Shown: positions 36,681 through 48,304 of the stretch, one piece after another
Layout of the letters: every line of letters starts with the position of its first letter
Numbering within the stretch: the stretch's first letter is position 1
DNA from: Catenovulum agarivorans DS-2
GTDB lineage: Bacteria; Pseudomonadota; Gammaproteobacteria; Enterobacterales; Alteromonadaceae
Direction of reading: 5' to 3'
Assembly (NCBI RefSeq): GCF_000568405.1
Contig: NZ_ARZY01000001.1
Coordinates: forward strand, 248,001 to 312,000
Length of the DNA: 64,000 nt
The notes under the pieces: generated by a model
Databases searched by the model: none
What the model saw: the letters and a program-made list of their open reading frames with translations, nothing else
What the model was told of the DNA's origin: nothing
Position numbers and translations under genes: made by a program

Positions 36681-38144
36681 ATGGTCTCGCAAACTCATAA
36701 GCCATGTGATCTTGTATTATTCGGCACCAAAGGTGATTTGGCACGCCGCAAGCTATTACCTTCTTTGTATCAGTTAGAAAAAGCTGAATTGTTAAACGCT
36801 AACTCACGAATTGTCGGCGTTGCACGTCATGAATTGTCACAATCAGAATACGTAGATTTGGTACATGAAGCGTTGCAAACTTTCATGAAAGAAGAAATTT
36901 GCGAAGAAACTTGGAGTCGTTTCTCTGCAAAATTAGACTACTGCAAAGTAGACATGAAAAATGAAGCTGAATATAGCGAACTTGCTAAGCATGTTGATCA
37001 ATCTCAGCGTGTCATGGTTAATTATTTTTCTACACCACCTTCGATTTTCGGTGCCATCTGTAAAGGTTTAAAAGCCGCTGGTTTGATTAACGATGAAACA
37101 CGTGTAGTGTTAGAAAAACCAATCGGCCACGATTTAGAATCGTCTAAAGTTATTAATGACCAAGTAGCTGAATTTTTTAGCGAAGATCAAACTTACCGTA
37201 TCGACCATTACCTTGGTAAAGAAACCACATTAAACTTATTGGCGTTACGTTTTGCAAACTCTTTATTTGCAAACAATTGGGATCACAACTGTATCGACCA
37301 CGTGCAAATTACCGTAGCTGAAGAAGTTGGTATTGAAGGACGTTGGGGTTACTTTGATGACGCTGGCCAAATGCGCGATATGGTGCAAAACCACTTATTG
37401 CAAGTATTAAGCTTGGTTGCAATGAACCCACCAGTCAGCTTAGATGCTAGCAGTGTGCGTGATGAAAAAGTACGAGTAATGAAGTGCTTACGTCCAATCA
37501 CTAAAGAAACGGTTAAAGAAAAAACTGTTCGTGGGCAATATTCTGCCGGTGTTATCAAAGGTAAATCAGTACCAGGTTACTTAGAAGAAGAAGGTGCGAA
37601 CACTGAGAGTAATACTGAATCATTCGTTGCTTTGCGTGTTGATATAGATAACTGGCGCTGGTCTGGTGTACCTTTCTACCTACGTACAGGTAAGCGTATG
37701 CCTGAGAAGTTGACTGAAATTGTCATTCACTTCAAAAACATGCCACATAATATCTTTAAAGAAAGCTATGGCACTTTACCAGCAAACGTTCTAACAATAC
37801 GTATGCAGCCACGTGAAGGCGTTGAAGTTCAAATGCTAAATAAAGTACCAGGGCTTGACGACCACATGGTATTGCAAGAAACTAAACTTGATTTGAGTTT
37901 CTCAGAAGCATTTAAAGACCAACGTATTGCCGATGCGTACGAGCGTTTATTGTTAGAAGCCTTGTTAGGCAATCAATCTTTATTTGTTCGCCGTGACGAA
38001 GTTGAAGCTGCATGGTCTTGGGTAGATGGCATCTTTAAAGCTTGGGAACAAACTTTAGATAAGCCTAAGCCTTATCCAGCTGGTACATGGGGCCCTGAAG
38101 GTGCAGCATTGCTATTGGCCAAAGACGGTCGTGAGTGGGATTAA
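36681..38144 (+). CDS. zwf: Glucose-6-phosphate 1-dehydrogenase
   Basis: Zwf oxidises glucose-6-phosphate to 6-phosphogluconolactone with NADP+, the first step shared by the Entner-Doudoroff and oxidative pentose phosphate pathways. The 487-residue protein (E. coli 491) has the nucleotide-binding start LVLFGTKGDLARRKLLPSLY and the substrate signature YRIDHYLGKET. The ATG follows GGGGAG. It leads zwf-pgl-edd-glk-eda, all on one strand with gaps of 3-18 bases, hence one operon, and HexR-like boxes lie upstream. Confidence 0.97.
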   Translation: MVSQTHKPCDLVLFGTKGDLARRKLLPSLYQLEKAELLNANSRIVGVARHELSQSEYVDLVHEALQTFMKEEICEETWSRFSAKLDYCKVDMKNEAEYSELAKHVDQSQRVMVNYFSTPPSIFGAICKGLKAAGLINDETRVVLEKPIGHDLESSKVINDQVAEFFSEDQTYRIDHYLGKETTLNLLALRFANSLFANNWDHNCIDHVQITVAEEVGIEGRWGYFDDAGQMRDMVQNHLLQVLSLVAMNPPVSLDASSVRDEKVRVMKCLRPITKETVKEKTVRGQYSAGVIKGKSVPGYLEEEGANTESNTESFVALRVDIDNWRWSGVPFYLRTGKRMPEKLTEIVIHFKNMPHNIFKESYGTLPANVLTIRMQPREGVEVQMLNKVPGLDDHMVLQETKLDLSFSEAFKDQRIADAYERLLLEALLGNQSLFVRRDEVEAAWSWVDGIFKAWEQTLDKPKPYPAGTWGPEGAALLLAKDGREWD

Positions 38145-38156
38145 TAGGGAGCAATT

Positions 38157-38846
38157 ATGCAATTTTCTGAATTTCAAAGTACCGAACAACTTAATACAGA
38201 ATTTGCTGATCGCGTTGCAAGCTTGCTTGCAACCGCGATTGACAATAAAGGTAAAGCGAGCCTGGTGGTTTCAGGTGGGCGTACGCCATTACCTTTTTTC
38301 AAACAACTTTCACAAGCTGACATTGATTGGTCTAAAGTCACTATCACGTTGGCGGACGAACGTTGGGTTGATAAATCGCACGAAGCAAGTAATACTGCAT
38401 TAGTATTAAATAATTTAATCCAAAACAAGGCAGCAGACGCTACTTTTGTTGAACTTAAAACTTCTGAAGAAAGTGCATTTGGTGCAGAAGCTTCCGTAAA
38501 ACAGAGCCTGCAGCAGTTCTCTTTTCCAATAGATGTTTTAATTTTGGGTATGGGTGAAGACGGGCATACCGCTTCATTGTTCCCATGCTCAGAACAAATT
38601 CAGCAAGGTTTAACTTCAGATGATGTTGTTTTGGCTGTACAACCTACAACTGCGCCACACGAGCGCATGTCGTTTACTTTAAAGACTTTGCTTGAAAGCC
38701 AACAGATTTTCGTGCATCTGGTCGGTGATAGCAAAAAGGTTGTATTAGACAAAGCATTAGCAGGTGACAAAGTTGAAGAAATGCCAATTCGCGCAATTCT
38801 TAAACAAGACAAAGCACCTGTTGAAGTGGTCTGGGCTGCTAAATAA
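38157..38846 (+). CDS. pgl: 6-phosphogluconolactonase
   Basis: Pgl (DevB type) hydrolyses 6-phosphogluconolactone to 6-phosphogluconate. The 229-residue protein has the family motifs SLVVSGGRTPLPFF, VTITLADERWV and ILGMGEDGHTASLFP, with the general-base His in the last. It lies between zwf and edd with gaps of 12 and 18 bases and acts on the product of the first and supplies the substrate of the second. Confidence 0.95.
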   Translation: MQFSEFQSTEQLNTEFADRVASLLATAIDNKGKASLVVSGGRTPLPFFKQLSQADIDWSKVTITLADERWVDKSHEASNTALVLNNLIQNKAADATFVELKTSEESAFGAEASVKQSLQQFSFPIDVLILGMGEDGHTASLFPCSEQIQQGLTSDDVVLAVQPTTAPHERMSFTLKTLLESQQIFVHLVGDSKKVVLDKALAGDKVEEMPIRAILKQDKAPVEVVWAAK

Positions 38847-38864
38847 GCAGGAGACTATCTGTCT

Positions 38865-40685
38865 ATGAACTCAATTGTGCAGGAAGTAACAGAACGCGTA
38901 ATCGAACGAAGTAAAGAGACGCGTCAAGCGTATCTTAACAAGGTAGAAAGAGCTCGTATTAAAGGGCCTCATCGAGAAGTTTTATCCTGCGGCAATTTGG
39001 CACATGGCTATGCAGCCTGTGCCAAACACGATAAAAATACATTAAAACAATTTACTAAAGCCAATGTTGGCATTATCACATCATACAACGACATGCTATC
39101 TGCTCATCAACCGTATGAGCATTATCCAAAAATAATAAAAGAAGCAATTGCTGAAACCGGCAGCGTTGCACAAGTTGCGGGCGGAGTACCTGCCATGTGT
39201 GACGGTGTAACTCAAGGTCAACCTGGAATGGATCTGAGTTTATTGAGCCGTGATGTAATTGCAATGGCATCATGCATCGGCCTATCTCACAACATGTTTG
39301 ATGGGGCATTAATGCTTGGCATTTGTGACAAGATTGTACCAGGTTTAGTCATGGCTTCTTTGTCATTTGGTCATTTGCCTTTTGTATTTATACCTGCAGG
39401 TCCTATGCCGTCTGGCATTCCGAACTCTGAAAAAACTCGAGTGCGAATGTTATATGCTGAAGGAAAAATTGGTAAAGAAGCTTTGTTAGAATCGGAGTCT
39501 GCTTCTTATCACTCTGCTGGTACATGTACTTTTTATGGTACTGCGAATAGTAACCAGCTTGTTGTTGAAATGATGGGGTTACACTTACCCGGCTCTTCTT
39601 TTGTTGAAACCGACAGTGTACTTCGCCATGCTTTAACCCGTGCTGCCGCAAAACAAGTAACTAGAATCACACATCTAGGTAACGACTACACACCAATTTC
39701 AAAAATAGTAGACGAAAAATCAGTTATTAACGGCATTATTTCTCTGTTAGCAACAGGTGGTTCAACTAACCATACCATGCACTTAGTTGCGATGGCTCGT
39801 GCTGCAGGGATTATTGTTGATTGGAATGATTTTTCTGATTTATCCAATGCGACGCCGCTAATGACGCGCATATATCCTAATGGAACAGCTGATATTAACC
39901 ATTTCCATCAAGCTGGCGGTATGGCTGTATTGTTCAAAGAATTACTAGACGCAGATATTTTACACAATGATGTACATACTGTGTGTGGTCAAGGCCTTGA
40001 AAAATATACCAAGACCCCAGTGTTGCAAGATGGCGAATTGGTTTGGGTTGATGAACCGACAAGTTCTAAAGACTTAACCGTTATTGCATCTGCTAAAAAA
40101 CCGTTCAAACCGAACGGTGGTTTACAGGTTCTTACCGGCAATCTTGGACGCAGTGTTATGAAAACATCTTCGCTGCCTGAAGGTGACGTTAATTTCACCG
40201 CGCCAGCGAAAGTTTTCGAGAGTCAACATGCGTTGGAAGAGGCTTTTAAACAAGGTGAATTGGAAGGTGACTTTGTCGCTGTTGTTCGATTCCAAGGGCC
40301 TAAAGCTATTGGTATGCCTGAATTGCATAAGTTGACACCTCCTTTGGGTGTACTGCAAGACCGTGGTCAAAAAGTAGCGCTTGTCACGGACGGTAGAATG
40401 TCTGGTGCATCAGGTAAGGTGCCAGCCGCTATTCATATGACGCCGGAAGCTATCGATGGTGGTCTTATCGCTAAAGTTAAAGATGGCGATATGATGCTAG
40501 TTGACTCTGCAAACGGTAAAGTAGAATTGTTGGTTGATCAAGACGAGCTTGATAAACGAGAAGCGGCCATTCCTCAATTAGTCTCTCAAGAACGAGAAGG
40601 CATGGGGCGTGAGTTTTTCGGTTCAATGCGCTCTAGAATGACAGGTGCCGAAGAAGGTGCATGTTGTTTGTTTTATCAGGATTAA
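38865..40685 (+). CDS. edd: Phosphogluconate dehydratase
   Basis: Edd dehydrates 6-phosphogluconate to 2-keto-3-deoxy-6-phosphogluconate (KDPG), the Entner-Doudoroff branch step, using an Fe-S cluster. The 606-residue protein (E. coli 603) is an IlvD/Edd dehydratase with [32 protein letters not shown] (cluster Cys residues), and [18 protein letters not shown]. It sits in the zwf operon, 3 bases before glk. KDPG is also the reported HexR ligand, so its product could relieve repression of its own operon. Confidence 0.97.
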   Translation: MNSIVQEVTERVIERSKETRQAYLNKVERARIKGPHREVLSCGNLAHGYAACAKHDKNTLKQFTKANVGIITSYNDMLSAHQPYEHYPKIIKEAIAETGSVAQVAGGVPAMCDGVTQGQPGMDLSLLSRDVIAMASCIGLSHNMFDGALMLGICDKIVPGLVMASLSFGHLPFVFIPAGPMPSGIPNSEKTRVRMLYAEGKIGKEALLESESASYHSAGTCTFYGTANSNQLVVEMMGLHLPGSSFVETDSVLRHALTRAAAKQVTRITHLGNDYTPISKIVDEKSVINGIISLLATGGSTNHTMHLVAMARAAGIIVDWNDFSDLSNATPLMTRIYPNGTADINHFHQAGGMAVLFKELLDADILHNDVHTVCGQGLEKYTKTPVLQDGELVWVDEPTSSKDLTVIASAKKPFKPNGGLQVLTGNLGRSVMKTSSLPEGDVNFTAPAKVFESQHALEEAFKQGELEGDFVAVVRFQGPKAIGMPELHKLTPPLGVLQDRGQKVALVTDGRMSGASGKVPAAIHMTPEAIDGGLIAKVKDGDMMLVDSANGKVELLVDQDELDKREAAIPQLVSQEREGMGREFFGSMRSRMTGAEEGACCLFYQD

Positions 40686-40688
40686 ACA

Positions 40689-41636
40689 ATGACTAGATTA
40701 GTAGCGGATATCGGCGGTACCAATATGCGTATCGCACAAACGGATGGTATTAATAGCATTCGCGATATTAAAAAGTATAAGGTGACGGATTTTGCGTCAC
40801 CTGTGGATACAATCAAAGCGTATATTAAAGATACTGGTTGTGCTCAGCCTACACATGTTTGTATGGCAATTGCATGTCCGGTGGCAGGCGATCAAATAAC
40901 CATGACAAATCATTCATGGTCATTTTCTATTCGCCAAAGTCAGCAAGAATTAGCTGTTGAAGCCCTGTATGTGATTAATGATTTTACCGCAGTGGCTTTG
41001 TCGGTTCCTTTCCTTGCTGATGAGCAAAAAATTCAAGTTGGTGGCGAACAACCTCAACTGGATAAACCGATTGCAGTATACGGTGCCGGCACTGGCTTAG
41101 GTGTGGCTCATGTTGTCCCGTTTGCGGATAAGTGGGTACCACTACCGGGTGAGGGTGGCCATGTAGACTTTGCAACAAACACAGACATCGAAGCCAAAAT
41201 ATTAGCTTTTTTGGCTGACGAGTTGGGTCATGTATCGGCAGAAAGAATAATATCAGGACAGGGTATCGCTAATATATACCGTGCCTTAGCTCATATTAAT
41301 GATGCGGAAGTAAAATCATTGGAGCCTGCAGAAGTTACCGAAAGGGCGCTTGCTGGGCAATGTGCACTGTGTAAACAGGCACTCGATGTATTTTGTGATA
41401 CGCTCGGTAGCTTTGGTGGTAATTTGGCGCTGAATTTATTAACTCAAGGTGGTGTTTACATAGCAGGGGGAATTGTTCCACGCTTTATCGACTACGTTGT
41501 GCAAAGTGGTTTTAGAAACCGTTTTGATGCAAAAGGCCGTTTTGAGAAACTAAATAAATCTATACCCGTATACATAGTCACGGAAGAACAGCCCGGGTTA
41601 TTAGGCGCAGCTGCTTATATTGCGCAGAACACATAA
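40689..41636 (+). CDS. glk: Glucokinase
   Basis: Glucokinase phosphorylates glucose with ATP. The 315-residue protein belongs to the proteobacterial Glk family (E. coli 321), with the phosphate-binding start [37 protein letters not shown], the catalytic region [15 protein letters not shown], and [14 protein letters not shown]. Its position between edd and eda makes a self-contained set that takes free glucose to pyruvate and glyceraldehyde-3-phosphate, suggesting that glucose enters at least partly unphosphorylated. Confidence 0.95.
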   Translation: MTRLVADIGGTNMRIAQTDGINSIRDIKKYKVTDFASPVDTIKAYIKDTGCAQPTHVCMAIACPVAGDQITMTNHSWSFSIRQSQQELAVEALYVINDFTAVALSVPFLADEQKIQVGGEQPQLDKPIAVYGAGTGLGVAHVVPFADKWVPLPGEGGHVDFATNTDIEAKILAFLADELGHVSAERIISGQGIANIYRALAHINDAEVKSLEPAEVTERALAGQCALCKQALDVFCDTLGSFGGNLALNLLTQGGVYIAGGIVPRFIDYVVQSGFRNRFDAKGRFEKLNKSIPVYIVTEEQPGLLGAAAYIAQNT

Positions 41637-41647
41637 GGTTTAAACAA

Positions 41648-42286
41648 ATGGCAACAAGAAATTGGGCTATGCAGCCCCTAGACGTGATGAATGCAGGAAA
41701 AGTTGTACCTGTATTAGTATTTAAAAAATTAGAGCATGCAGTACCAGTTGCAGAAGCTTTGATGGAAGGTGGTATCAATGTTCTTGAAATTACTTTACGT
41801 ACAGAGTGTGCAGTAGACGCTATCGAGTTAATTTCACAGAAATTACCAGAAGCAATTACTGGTTCAGGCACTGTAATTAATGCTCAACAGTTACAAGCTG
41901 TTGAAAATGCAGGTGCTAAATTTGCAATCAGCCCTGGTTTAACGCCAAAGTTATTAGATGCTGCTAATCAAAGTAAAACGGCTTTGATCCCTGGCATTGC
42001 AACTATTTCTGAATTAATGGTTGGTATTGAGCACGGCTACGATTGTTTTAAGTTTTTCCCAGCAGAAGCAAACGGTGGGGTGAATGCACTTAAATCTATT
42101 GGTGGTCCATTCCCGCATATCAATTTCTGTCCTACAGGTGGCATCAGCCCAAATAATCTTAAAGATTATTTAGCTTTACCAAACGTTCGTTGTGCGGGCG
42201 GTTCATGGTTGGTTCCACAAGATGCTGTTGAAGCAGGTGATTGGAAACGAATCACTGAATTAGCTAAAGCAGCTTCGCAAGCATAA
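41648..42286 (+). CDS. eda: KDPG aldolase (2-keto-3-deoxy-6-phosphogluconate aldolase)
   Basis: Eda cleaves KDPG to pyruvate and glyceraldehyde-3-phosphate; the family often also handles 4-hydroxy-2-oxoglutarate. The 212-residue protein (E. coli 213) has the catalytic Glu in [31 protein letters not shown], the Schiff-base Lys in [16 protein letters not shown], and [11 protein letters not shown]. It is last in the zwf-pgl-edd-glk-eda operon and faces gapA, whose product consumes the glyceraldehyde-3-phosphate; the two share a bidirectional terminator. Confidence 0.96.
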   Translation: MATRNWAMQPLDVMNAGKVVPVLVFKKLEHAVPVAEALMEGGINVLEITLRTECAVDAIELISQKLPEAITGSGTVINAQQLQAVENAGAKFAISPGLTPKLLDAANQSKTALIPGIATISELMVGIEHGYDCFKFFPAEANGGVNALKSIGGPFPHINFCPTGGISPNNLKDYLALPNVRCAGGSWLVPQDAVEAGDWKRITELAKAASQA

Positions 42287-42351
42287 TCTTAGTGTGCTAG
42301 GGGGATTGCGCTTTGTTGCAATTCCCTTGTACAAATATAAAGTACAGATAC

Positions 42352-42382
42352 AAAAAAGCCGTCATAGCAGACGGCTTTTTTA
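42352..42382. terminator. Bidirectional terminator between eda and gapA
   Basis: AAAAAAGCCGTC (42352-42363) and GACGGCTTTTTT (42370-42381) are perfect arms around ATAGCA, with T-runs on both strands. Another stem (GGGGATTGC / GCAATTCCC, 42300-42325) precedes it. Confidence 0.9.
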
Positions 42383-42404
42383 TTGGAGTTAAAACAGGTT
42401 AAAC

Positions 42405-43415
<1,011 letters not shown>

Positions 43416-43443
43416 TTATTTAACTTGAATCATTATGTGTAAC

Positions 43444-43471
43444 CTAACTTAAACAGTTTTGTTTAAGTTAG
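43444..43471 (-). repeat. Perfect inverted repeat in the gapA leader/promoter
   Basis: CTAACTTAAAC (43444-43454) and GTTTAAGTTAG (43461-43471) are exact reverse complements around AGTTTT, 40 bases before the gapA start. It could be an operator or an mRNA 5' stem; no T-run follows, so it is not a terminator. Confidence 0.7.
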
Positions 43472-43672
43472 AGTGACATCGATTTTGTTATAGCGTAAAA
43501 ACTGGGGCGTATTATACAAAAAATAGCGGACAAAAACCCTAAATTTTTTGCTACAAATACATATATATTCACTATTTAGCTAGTTTTTGAATTCGTATGC
43601 GAAAACTGAATAAACCGTGAAAAATCTGTAATTTCGTTTATGCTAAACACAAACAGCTAACTAGGATTCATG

Positions 43673-45853
43673 ATGAACAACGAACTTATTGAGCATATCG
43701 CCAAAGCTAGGGGCATTGAAACTAAATACGTAAATGCATGGGGGAAGGAAGAGAGCGTTGATGACAGTAGCCAAGCAAAAATTCTCAAGGCTATGGGTTA
43801 TGCAATTGATAACCAAAGTGAACTAGAACAACAGCTAGAAAAGGAAAAGTTAAATTATTGGCTCGGTTATATTAACCCAGTCAAAATTGTACGTGAGCAC
43901 GAGGCGATTGAAATCGAAGTTCGTGTTCCTATTATTCACGCCAATGACCAATTCACCATAAATCTTTTGTTGGAAAGTGGCGAGCGTATCGAACATGTAT
44001 TTTCGCCAGTTTCTGGTCAAATGTTGGATGTTGTGGTGATTCAGGATATTGAATACCAAGAATATTTAATTGCGATACCACAAGCCTTACCATGGGGATA
44101 CCATGAACTTGAGTTGATTGATTCGGAAAATAATTTATTGTCTGCCCAATCTTTGGTGGTGGCTCCCGCTCGATGTTATGACGCTCCTGATATCGCTCAT
44201 GGCAAAAAGATTTGGGGCACGAGTATTCAGTTATACTGTTTACGCTCGAAGCGAAATTGGGGAATTGGTGACTTTACTGATTTAGCCTTTTTAATTGAAA
44301 AAATGGCAGCCAGAGGTGCAGATTTTGTTGGCCTAAATCCAATTCACGCCTTATATCCATCTAACCCTGATAGCTGCAGTCCGTATAGCCCATCGTCAAG
44401 ACGATGGTTAAACTTGTGGTATATAGATCCAGAACTTGTGCCTGGATTTTCACAGTCATCCGAGGTGCAGTCGATTATAACGAGCGACAACTTTCAGCAA
44501 ACTAAAAAGCACGCTCGCGACGTTGAGCATGTCGACTACAGTGCAGTTGCACATATAAAATTACCCGTGTTGAAGGCCTTATTTAAATACTTTAAGGAGC
44601 AGTGCGCACAAAACGAATTTGAGCAATTTGTTGAGCAAGGTGGTGAATCTTTAACACAGCAAGCGATATTTGATGCGGTGCAAGATAATTTACATCAGCA
44701 GGGTATTTTTGCTTGGGGTTGGCCAAGTTGGCCAGAAAACTTGAATGAATACCACAAACCTGATGTTGAAAAGTTTGCTGAACAAAACGCTGATTTAGTT
44801 AATTTTTATGCTTGGTGTCAATGGGTAGCAGCCACTCAACTTGAGATGTGCCAACAAAAAGCGAAAGCGTTAGGTATGACGCTGGGTATTTATCGTGATT
44901 TAGCTGTAGGGGTTAGTTCAGGTAGCGCTGAAGTGTGGGCAAATAGAGATTTGTATTGTGCAGATATCAGTGTAGGCGCGCCACCCGATCCACTTGGACC
45001 TCAAGGACAAAGTTGGGGGCTACCACCAATGGAGCCGAATAGACTTTATGAACAAGGCTATCAACCAATAATCGACTTATATCGGGCCAATATGCAATCT
45101 TGCGGTGCGTTGCGGATCGACCATGTTATGGCATTATTACGTTTATGGTGGGTGCCAGAGGGTGAACATGCGACACAAGGCGCTTATGTTTATTATCCAT
45201 TGGATGATCTGCTAGCTTTATTATGTTTAGAAAGTCATAGAAACCAATGTATGATTGTTGGTGAGGATTTGGGAACTGTACCAGCTGGCATACGCGATAT
45301 TTTTGCTGAAAACAACGTATTGTCTTACCGGGTATTTTTCTTCGAAACAGCTCCTGATGGTGGATTCTATTCACCTTCGCATTATCCAGAACAAGCAATG
45401 GCGACATTAACGACCCATGACATGGCGACGCTGAAAGGTTTTTGGCACTGTGATGATTTAAAATTAGGCAAAGAGCTTGGCATTTACAAAGATGACAATG
45501 AACTAGAGGGCTTATTTCATGCGCGACATGTTTCTAAGCAAAGAATCTTGGATAGTTTGCATGGGCATGGCGCAATCCCTAACGAAATTTCACACGATGC
45601 ACACTATGTTGGTATGGATCAATCTTTAAATTACGCGATGCAAGTTCATATGGCAAAAGCAAAATCATCTTTGTTGGCACTTCAGTTGGAAGATTGGTTA
45701 GAAATGGATAAACCTGTCAATGTTCCCGGAACTTGCGACGAATACCCAAATTGGCGTAGAAAACTGACCAAAGATATTGAAGATATTTTTGCAATTGCTG
45801 AGATAAATCATTTAACTCAAGCGCTAGTGGAAGCTCGACAATCGAGTATTTAA
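43673..45853 (+). CDS. malQ: 4-alpha-glucanotransferase (amylomaltase)
   Basis: MalQ transfers segments of alpha-1,4-glucans between chains and releases glucose, in maltodextrin and glycogen turnover. The 726-residue protein is a GH77 enzyme of the long E. coli-like type (694): an N-terminal extension of about 150 residues, KIWGTSIQLYCLRSKRNWGIGDF, then catalytic Asp in LRIDHVMALLRLWW, Glu in VGEDLGTVPAG and TTHDMATLKGFW. ATG 43673 lies 6 bases behind AGGA and is preferred over ATG 43670. The gene is followed by a hairpin and then glgB. The glucose released could be used by glk upstream. Confidence 0.95.
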   Translation: MNNELIEHIAKARGIETKYVNAWGKEESVDDSSQAKILKAMGYAIDNQSELEQQLEKEKLNYWLGYINPVKIVREHEAIEIEVRVPIIHANDQFTINLLLESGERIEHVFSPVSGQMLDVVVIQDIEYQEYLIAIPQALPWGYHELELIDSENNLLSAQSLVVAPARCYDAPDIAHGKKIWGTSIQLYCLRSKRNWGIGDFTDLAFLIEKMAARGADFVGLNPIHALYPSNPDSCSPYSPSSRRWLNLWYIDPELVPGFSQSSEVQSIITSDNFQQTKKHARDVEHVDYSAVAHIKLPVLKALFKYFKEQCAQNEFEQFVEQGGESLTQQAIFDAVQDNLHQQGIFAWGWPSWPENLNEYHKPDVEKFAEQNADLVNFYAWCQWVAATQLEMCQQKAKALGMTLGIYRDLAVGVSSGSAEVWANRDLYCADISVGAPPDPLGPQGQSWGLPPMEPNRLYEQGYQPIIDLYRANMQSCGALRIDHVMALLRLWWVPEGEHATQGAYVYYPLDDLLALLCLESHRNQCMIVGEDLGTVPAGIRDIFAENNVLSYRVFFFETAPDGGFYSPSHYPEQAMATLTTHDMATLKGFWHCDDLKLGKELGIYKDDNELEGLFHARHVSKQRILDSLHGHGAIPNEISHDAHYVGMDQSLNYAMQVHMAKAKSSLLALQLEDWLEMDKPVNVPGTCDEYPNWRRKLTKDIEDIFAIAEINHLTQALVEARQSSI

Positions 45854-45865
45854 ATTAAATTTTGA

Positions 45866-45908
45866 AACCACGTGAACCCCCTGTTTAAAAAATGTTCACG
45901 TGGTTTTG
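45866..45908 (+). terminator. Hairpin behind malQ
   Basis: AACCACGTGAAC (45866-45877) and GTTCACGTGGTT (45894-45905) form a perfect 12-bp stem; only four T follow (45904-45907), so termination may be partial. It separates malQ from glgB. Confidence 0.65.
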
Positions 45909-46099
45909 CATTATTATAAATTTAATAAAAATTAGGCAATTCTTACTGATTTAACCATAGTAGGGGATTGAAAGCTAAGGCATTATCGCGCACACTCAAA
46001 TGGTAAGTTTCTAAATTTTATTTAGGGCAACTACACGACATACGCATTAATGCAGCAGGAAATTAAAATTTATTAGAAACAGTACAATAGGAACTTTGT

Positions 46100-48289
46100 A
46101 TGCTTGTAAACAAACTCGAACAAGTCAATTTACATAACCCTTTCAACTATTTAGGATTAACTGAAAATAAAAAACAAGGTGGTTACCATCTCAACGCTTG
46201 GGCTCCGGCTGCGGTAAAAGTTGAGGTTGTAGAATTGGGCACAGAGAAGTCACTCGGCTTCTTAAATCAAGTAGACGATAGTGGGTTGTTCGAAGGCGAT
46301 TTTAACGTCAACGAAGCATTTAACTACAAGCTACGCATTTCAAATACAGAACACACTTACGAAGTCATCGACCCATATCAATTTAAGGAAGAAGCGTTTC
46401 ATGCAGTTCATTATGTAACAATGAAACCTCAAAACCTTTACGAACAATTAGGTGCGCAGTTAATTGATGTTAAATTGTTGGATGGTAGCACAATTCCAGC
46501 AACTCGATTTGCGGTATATGCGCCCAATGCAACGGCAGTGAGCTTAATTGGTGACTTTAACTATTGGGATGGTCGACTTCATCCAATGGAAAAAACCCAA
46601 TGTGGTCACTGGGTGTTAATTGTTCCAGGAATGCAGCCAGGCACAAAATATAAATACGAAATTAAAGATCCTGTAGGAAACAGGTTGCCGCATAAAGCTG
46701 ATCCGGTTGGTTTTTGTGCAGAACAATATCCATCACATGCGTCGGTTGTATATGATCACAGTAAATATCAATGGAATGACCAAGCTTGGTTAGAAGCGCA
46801 AGCAAAAGTTGACCGATACAAAACTCCAATGTCAATTTATGAGTTACATGCAGGCAGCTGGAAAGCTCGTTATGACAATAATGGACGTACACCATTGAGC
46901 TACCGGGAAATGGTTGACGAGTTAATTCCATATGTCAAAGACATGGGTTACACCCATATTGAATTTTTACCTGTTTCTGAATTTCCATACGATGGTTCAT
47001 GGGGCTACCAGCCAGTTGGTATGTTTGCACCGACCAGCCGCTTTGGCACACCAGATGACTTCAAATATTTTGTAGACCAATGTCACCAAAATGGTATTGG
47101 CGTGATAGTCGATTGGGTACCTGCTCATTTCCCTGAAGATGGCCATGGCCTAGCAAGGTTTGATGGTACATTCGTTTATGAGTATGAAGATCCTCGTCGT
47201 GGATGGCATCCAGATTGGAATTCTTGTATTTATGATTTTGGAAAAGACAATGTTCGCCAATTTTTAGTTGCCAGCGCATTGTTTTGGTTAGATAAATTCC
47301 ACGTTGATGCGTTGCGAGTTGATGCGGTGGCCAGCATGCTGTATTGGGACTACTCACGCAATGAAGGTGAATGGGTGCCTAATGTCGATGGCGGCAACGA
47401 AAATTATGAAGCGGTTAGTTTATTGCGTTGGTTCAATGAAGAGGTTTACAAAAATTTCCCTCACGCTTTCACCATAGCTGAAGAGTCAACCGCATTTGCT
47501 AAGGTGTCACGTCCAGTATTTGAAGGTGGCTTAGGCTTTGGCTTTAAATGGAATATGGGGTGGATGCACGACAGTTTACACTTTATTTCTAAAGACCCAG
47601 CTTATCGTAAATATCATCACAACGAGATTACCTTCTCAATGGTATATGCCTACAATGAAAACTTCATCCTGCCAATCTCGCATGATGAAGTTGTGCATGG
47701 TAAAGGTTCAATGATGAACAAGATGCCAGGTGATGAATGGCAGCAAGCGGCGAATCTACGTTGTTATGCAGCATTTATGTTTGGTCATCCAGGCAAAAAG
47801 CTCAACTTTATGGGTAATGAGATCGGGCAAGGTCATGAGTGGAATCATGAATCTTCAGTGGAATGGCATTTACTCGATTATCCTAAACACCAAGGGGTTC
47901 AAAAGTTATACCGTGATTTAAATACCCTGTATAAAACATATGCACCACTGTATCAAAAAGATCATGAACCAGGTGGCTTTGAGTGGGTTGAGCATCAAGA
48001 TGCGGGTCAAAGTATTTTGTCTTTTGTCCGTAAAGCTGACGATACTAATCAAAAGGTTTATGTTGTGTGTAACTTTACGCCGATCCCACGCGACGGCTAT
48101 CGTTTAGGCGTAAAGGATGCGGGGAAATACAAGTTATTGTTATCGACCGACGATAAATCATATTGGGGTAGCGGTTATGGAAATAATGGGGAGTTTCAAG
48201 CTGAAGAAAAAGCTTGGCAAAATCAATCCCATTCTATCTTGGTAGATTTGCCACCACTAGCTACGCTGTATATCGTTTACGAAGATTAA
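46100..48289 (+). CDS. glgB: 1,4-alpha-glucan branching enzyme
   Basis: GlgB introduces alpha-1,6 branches into glycogen. The 729-residue protein (E. coli 728) has an N1 domain, a CBM48 domain (TRFAVYAPNATAVSLIGDFNYWDG, about residues 134-157), and a GH13 catalytic barrel with VDALRVDAVASMLYWDY (nucleophile Asp), IAEEST (acid/base Glu) and LPISHDEVVHGKGSM. glgX follows after 15 bases, so glgB-glgX is an operon. The glycogen synthesis genes glgC and glgA and the phosphorylase glgP are not in this window. Confidence 0.97.
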   Translation: MLVNKLEQVNLHNPFNYLGLTENKKQGGYHLNAWAPAAVKVEVVELGTEKSLGFLNQVDDSGLFEGDFNVNEAFNYKLRISNTEHTYEVIDPYQFKEEAFHAVHYVTMKPQNLYEQLGAQLIDVKLLDGSTIPATRFAVYAPNATAVSLIGDFNYWDGRLHPMEKTQCGHWVLIVPGMQPGTKYKYEIKDPVGNRLPHKADPVGFCAEQYPSHASVVYDHSKYQWNDQAWLEAQAKVDRYKTPMSIYELHAGSWKARYDNNGRTPLSYREMVDELIPYVKDMGYTHIEFLPVSEFPYDGSWGYQPVGMFAPTSRFGTPDDFKYFVDQCHQNGIGVIVDWVPAHFPEDGHGLARFDGTFVYEYEDPRRGWHPDWNSCIYDFGKDNVRQFLVASALFWLDKFHVDALRVDAVASMLYWDYSRNEGEWVPNVDGGNENYEAVSLLRWFNEEVYKNFPHAFTIAEESTAFAKVSRPVFEGGLGFGFKWNMGWMHDSLHFISKDPAYRKYHHNEITFSMVYAYNENFILPISHDEVVHGKGSMMNKMPGDEWQQAANLRCYAAFMFGHPGKKLNFMGNEIGQGHEWNHESSVEWHLLDYPKHQGVQKLYRDLNTLYKTYAPLYQKDHEPGGFEWVEHQDAGQSILSFVRKADDTNQKVYVVCNFTPIPRDGYRLGVKDAGKYKLLLSTDDKSYWGSGYGNNGEFQAEEKAWQNQSHSILVDLPPLATLYIVYED

Positions 48290-48304
48290 CGGAGATACAA
48301 ACGC

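Noticed and set aside
43627-43641. HexR site before malQ (TGTAATTTCGTTTAT)
   Set aside because: Only the left half matches the consensus; the right half lacks TTACA, so I did not call it.
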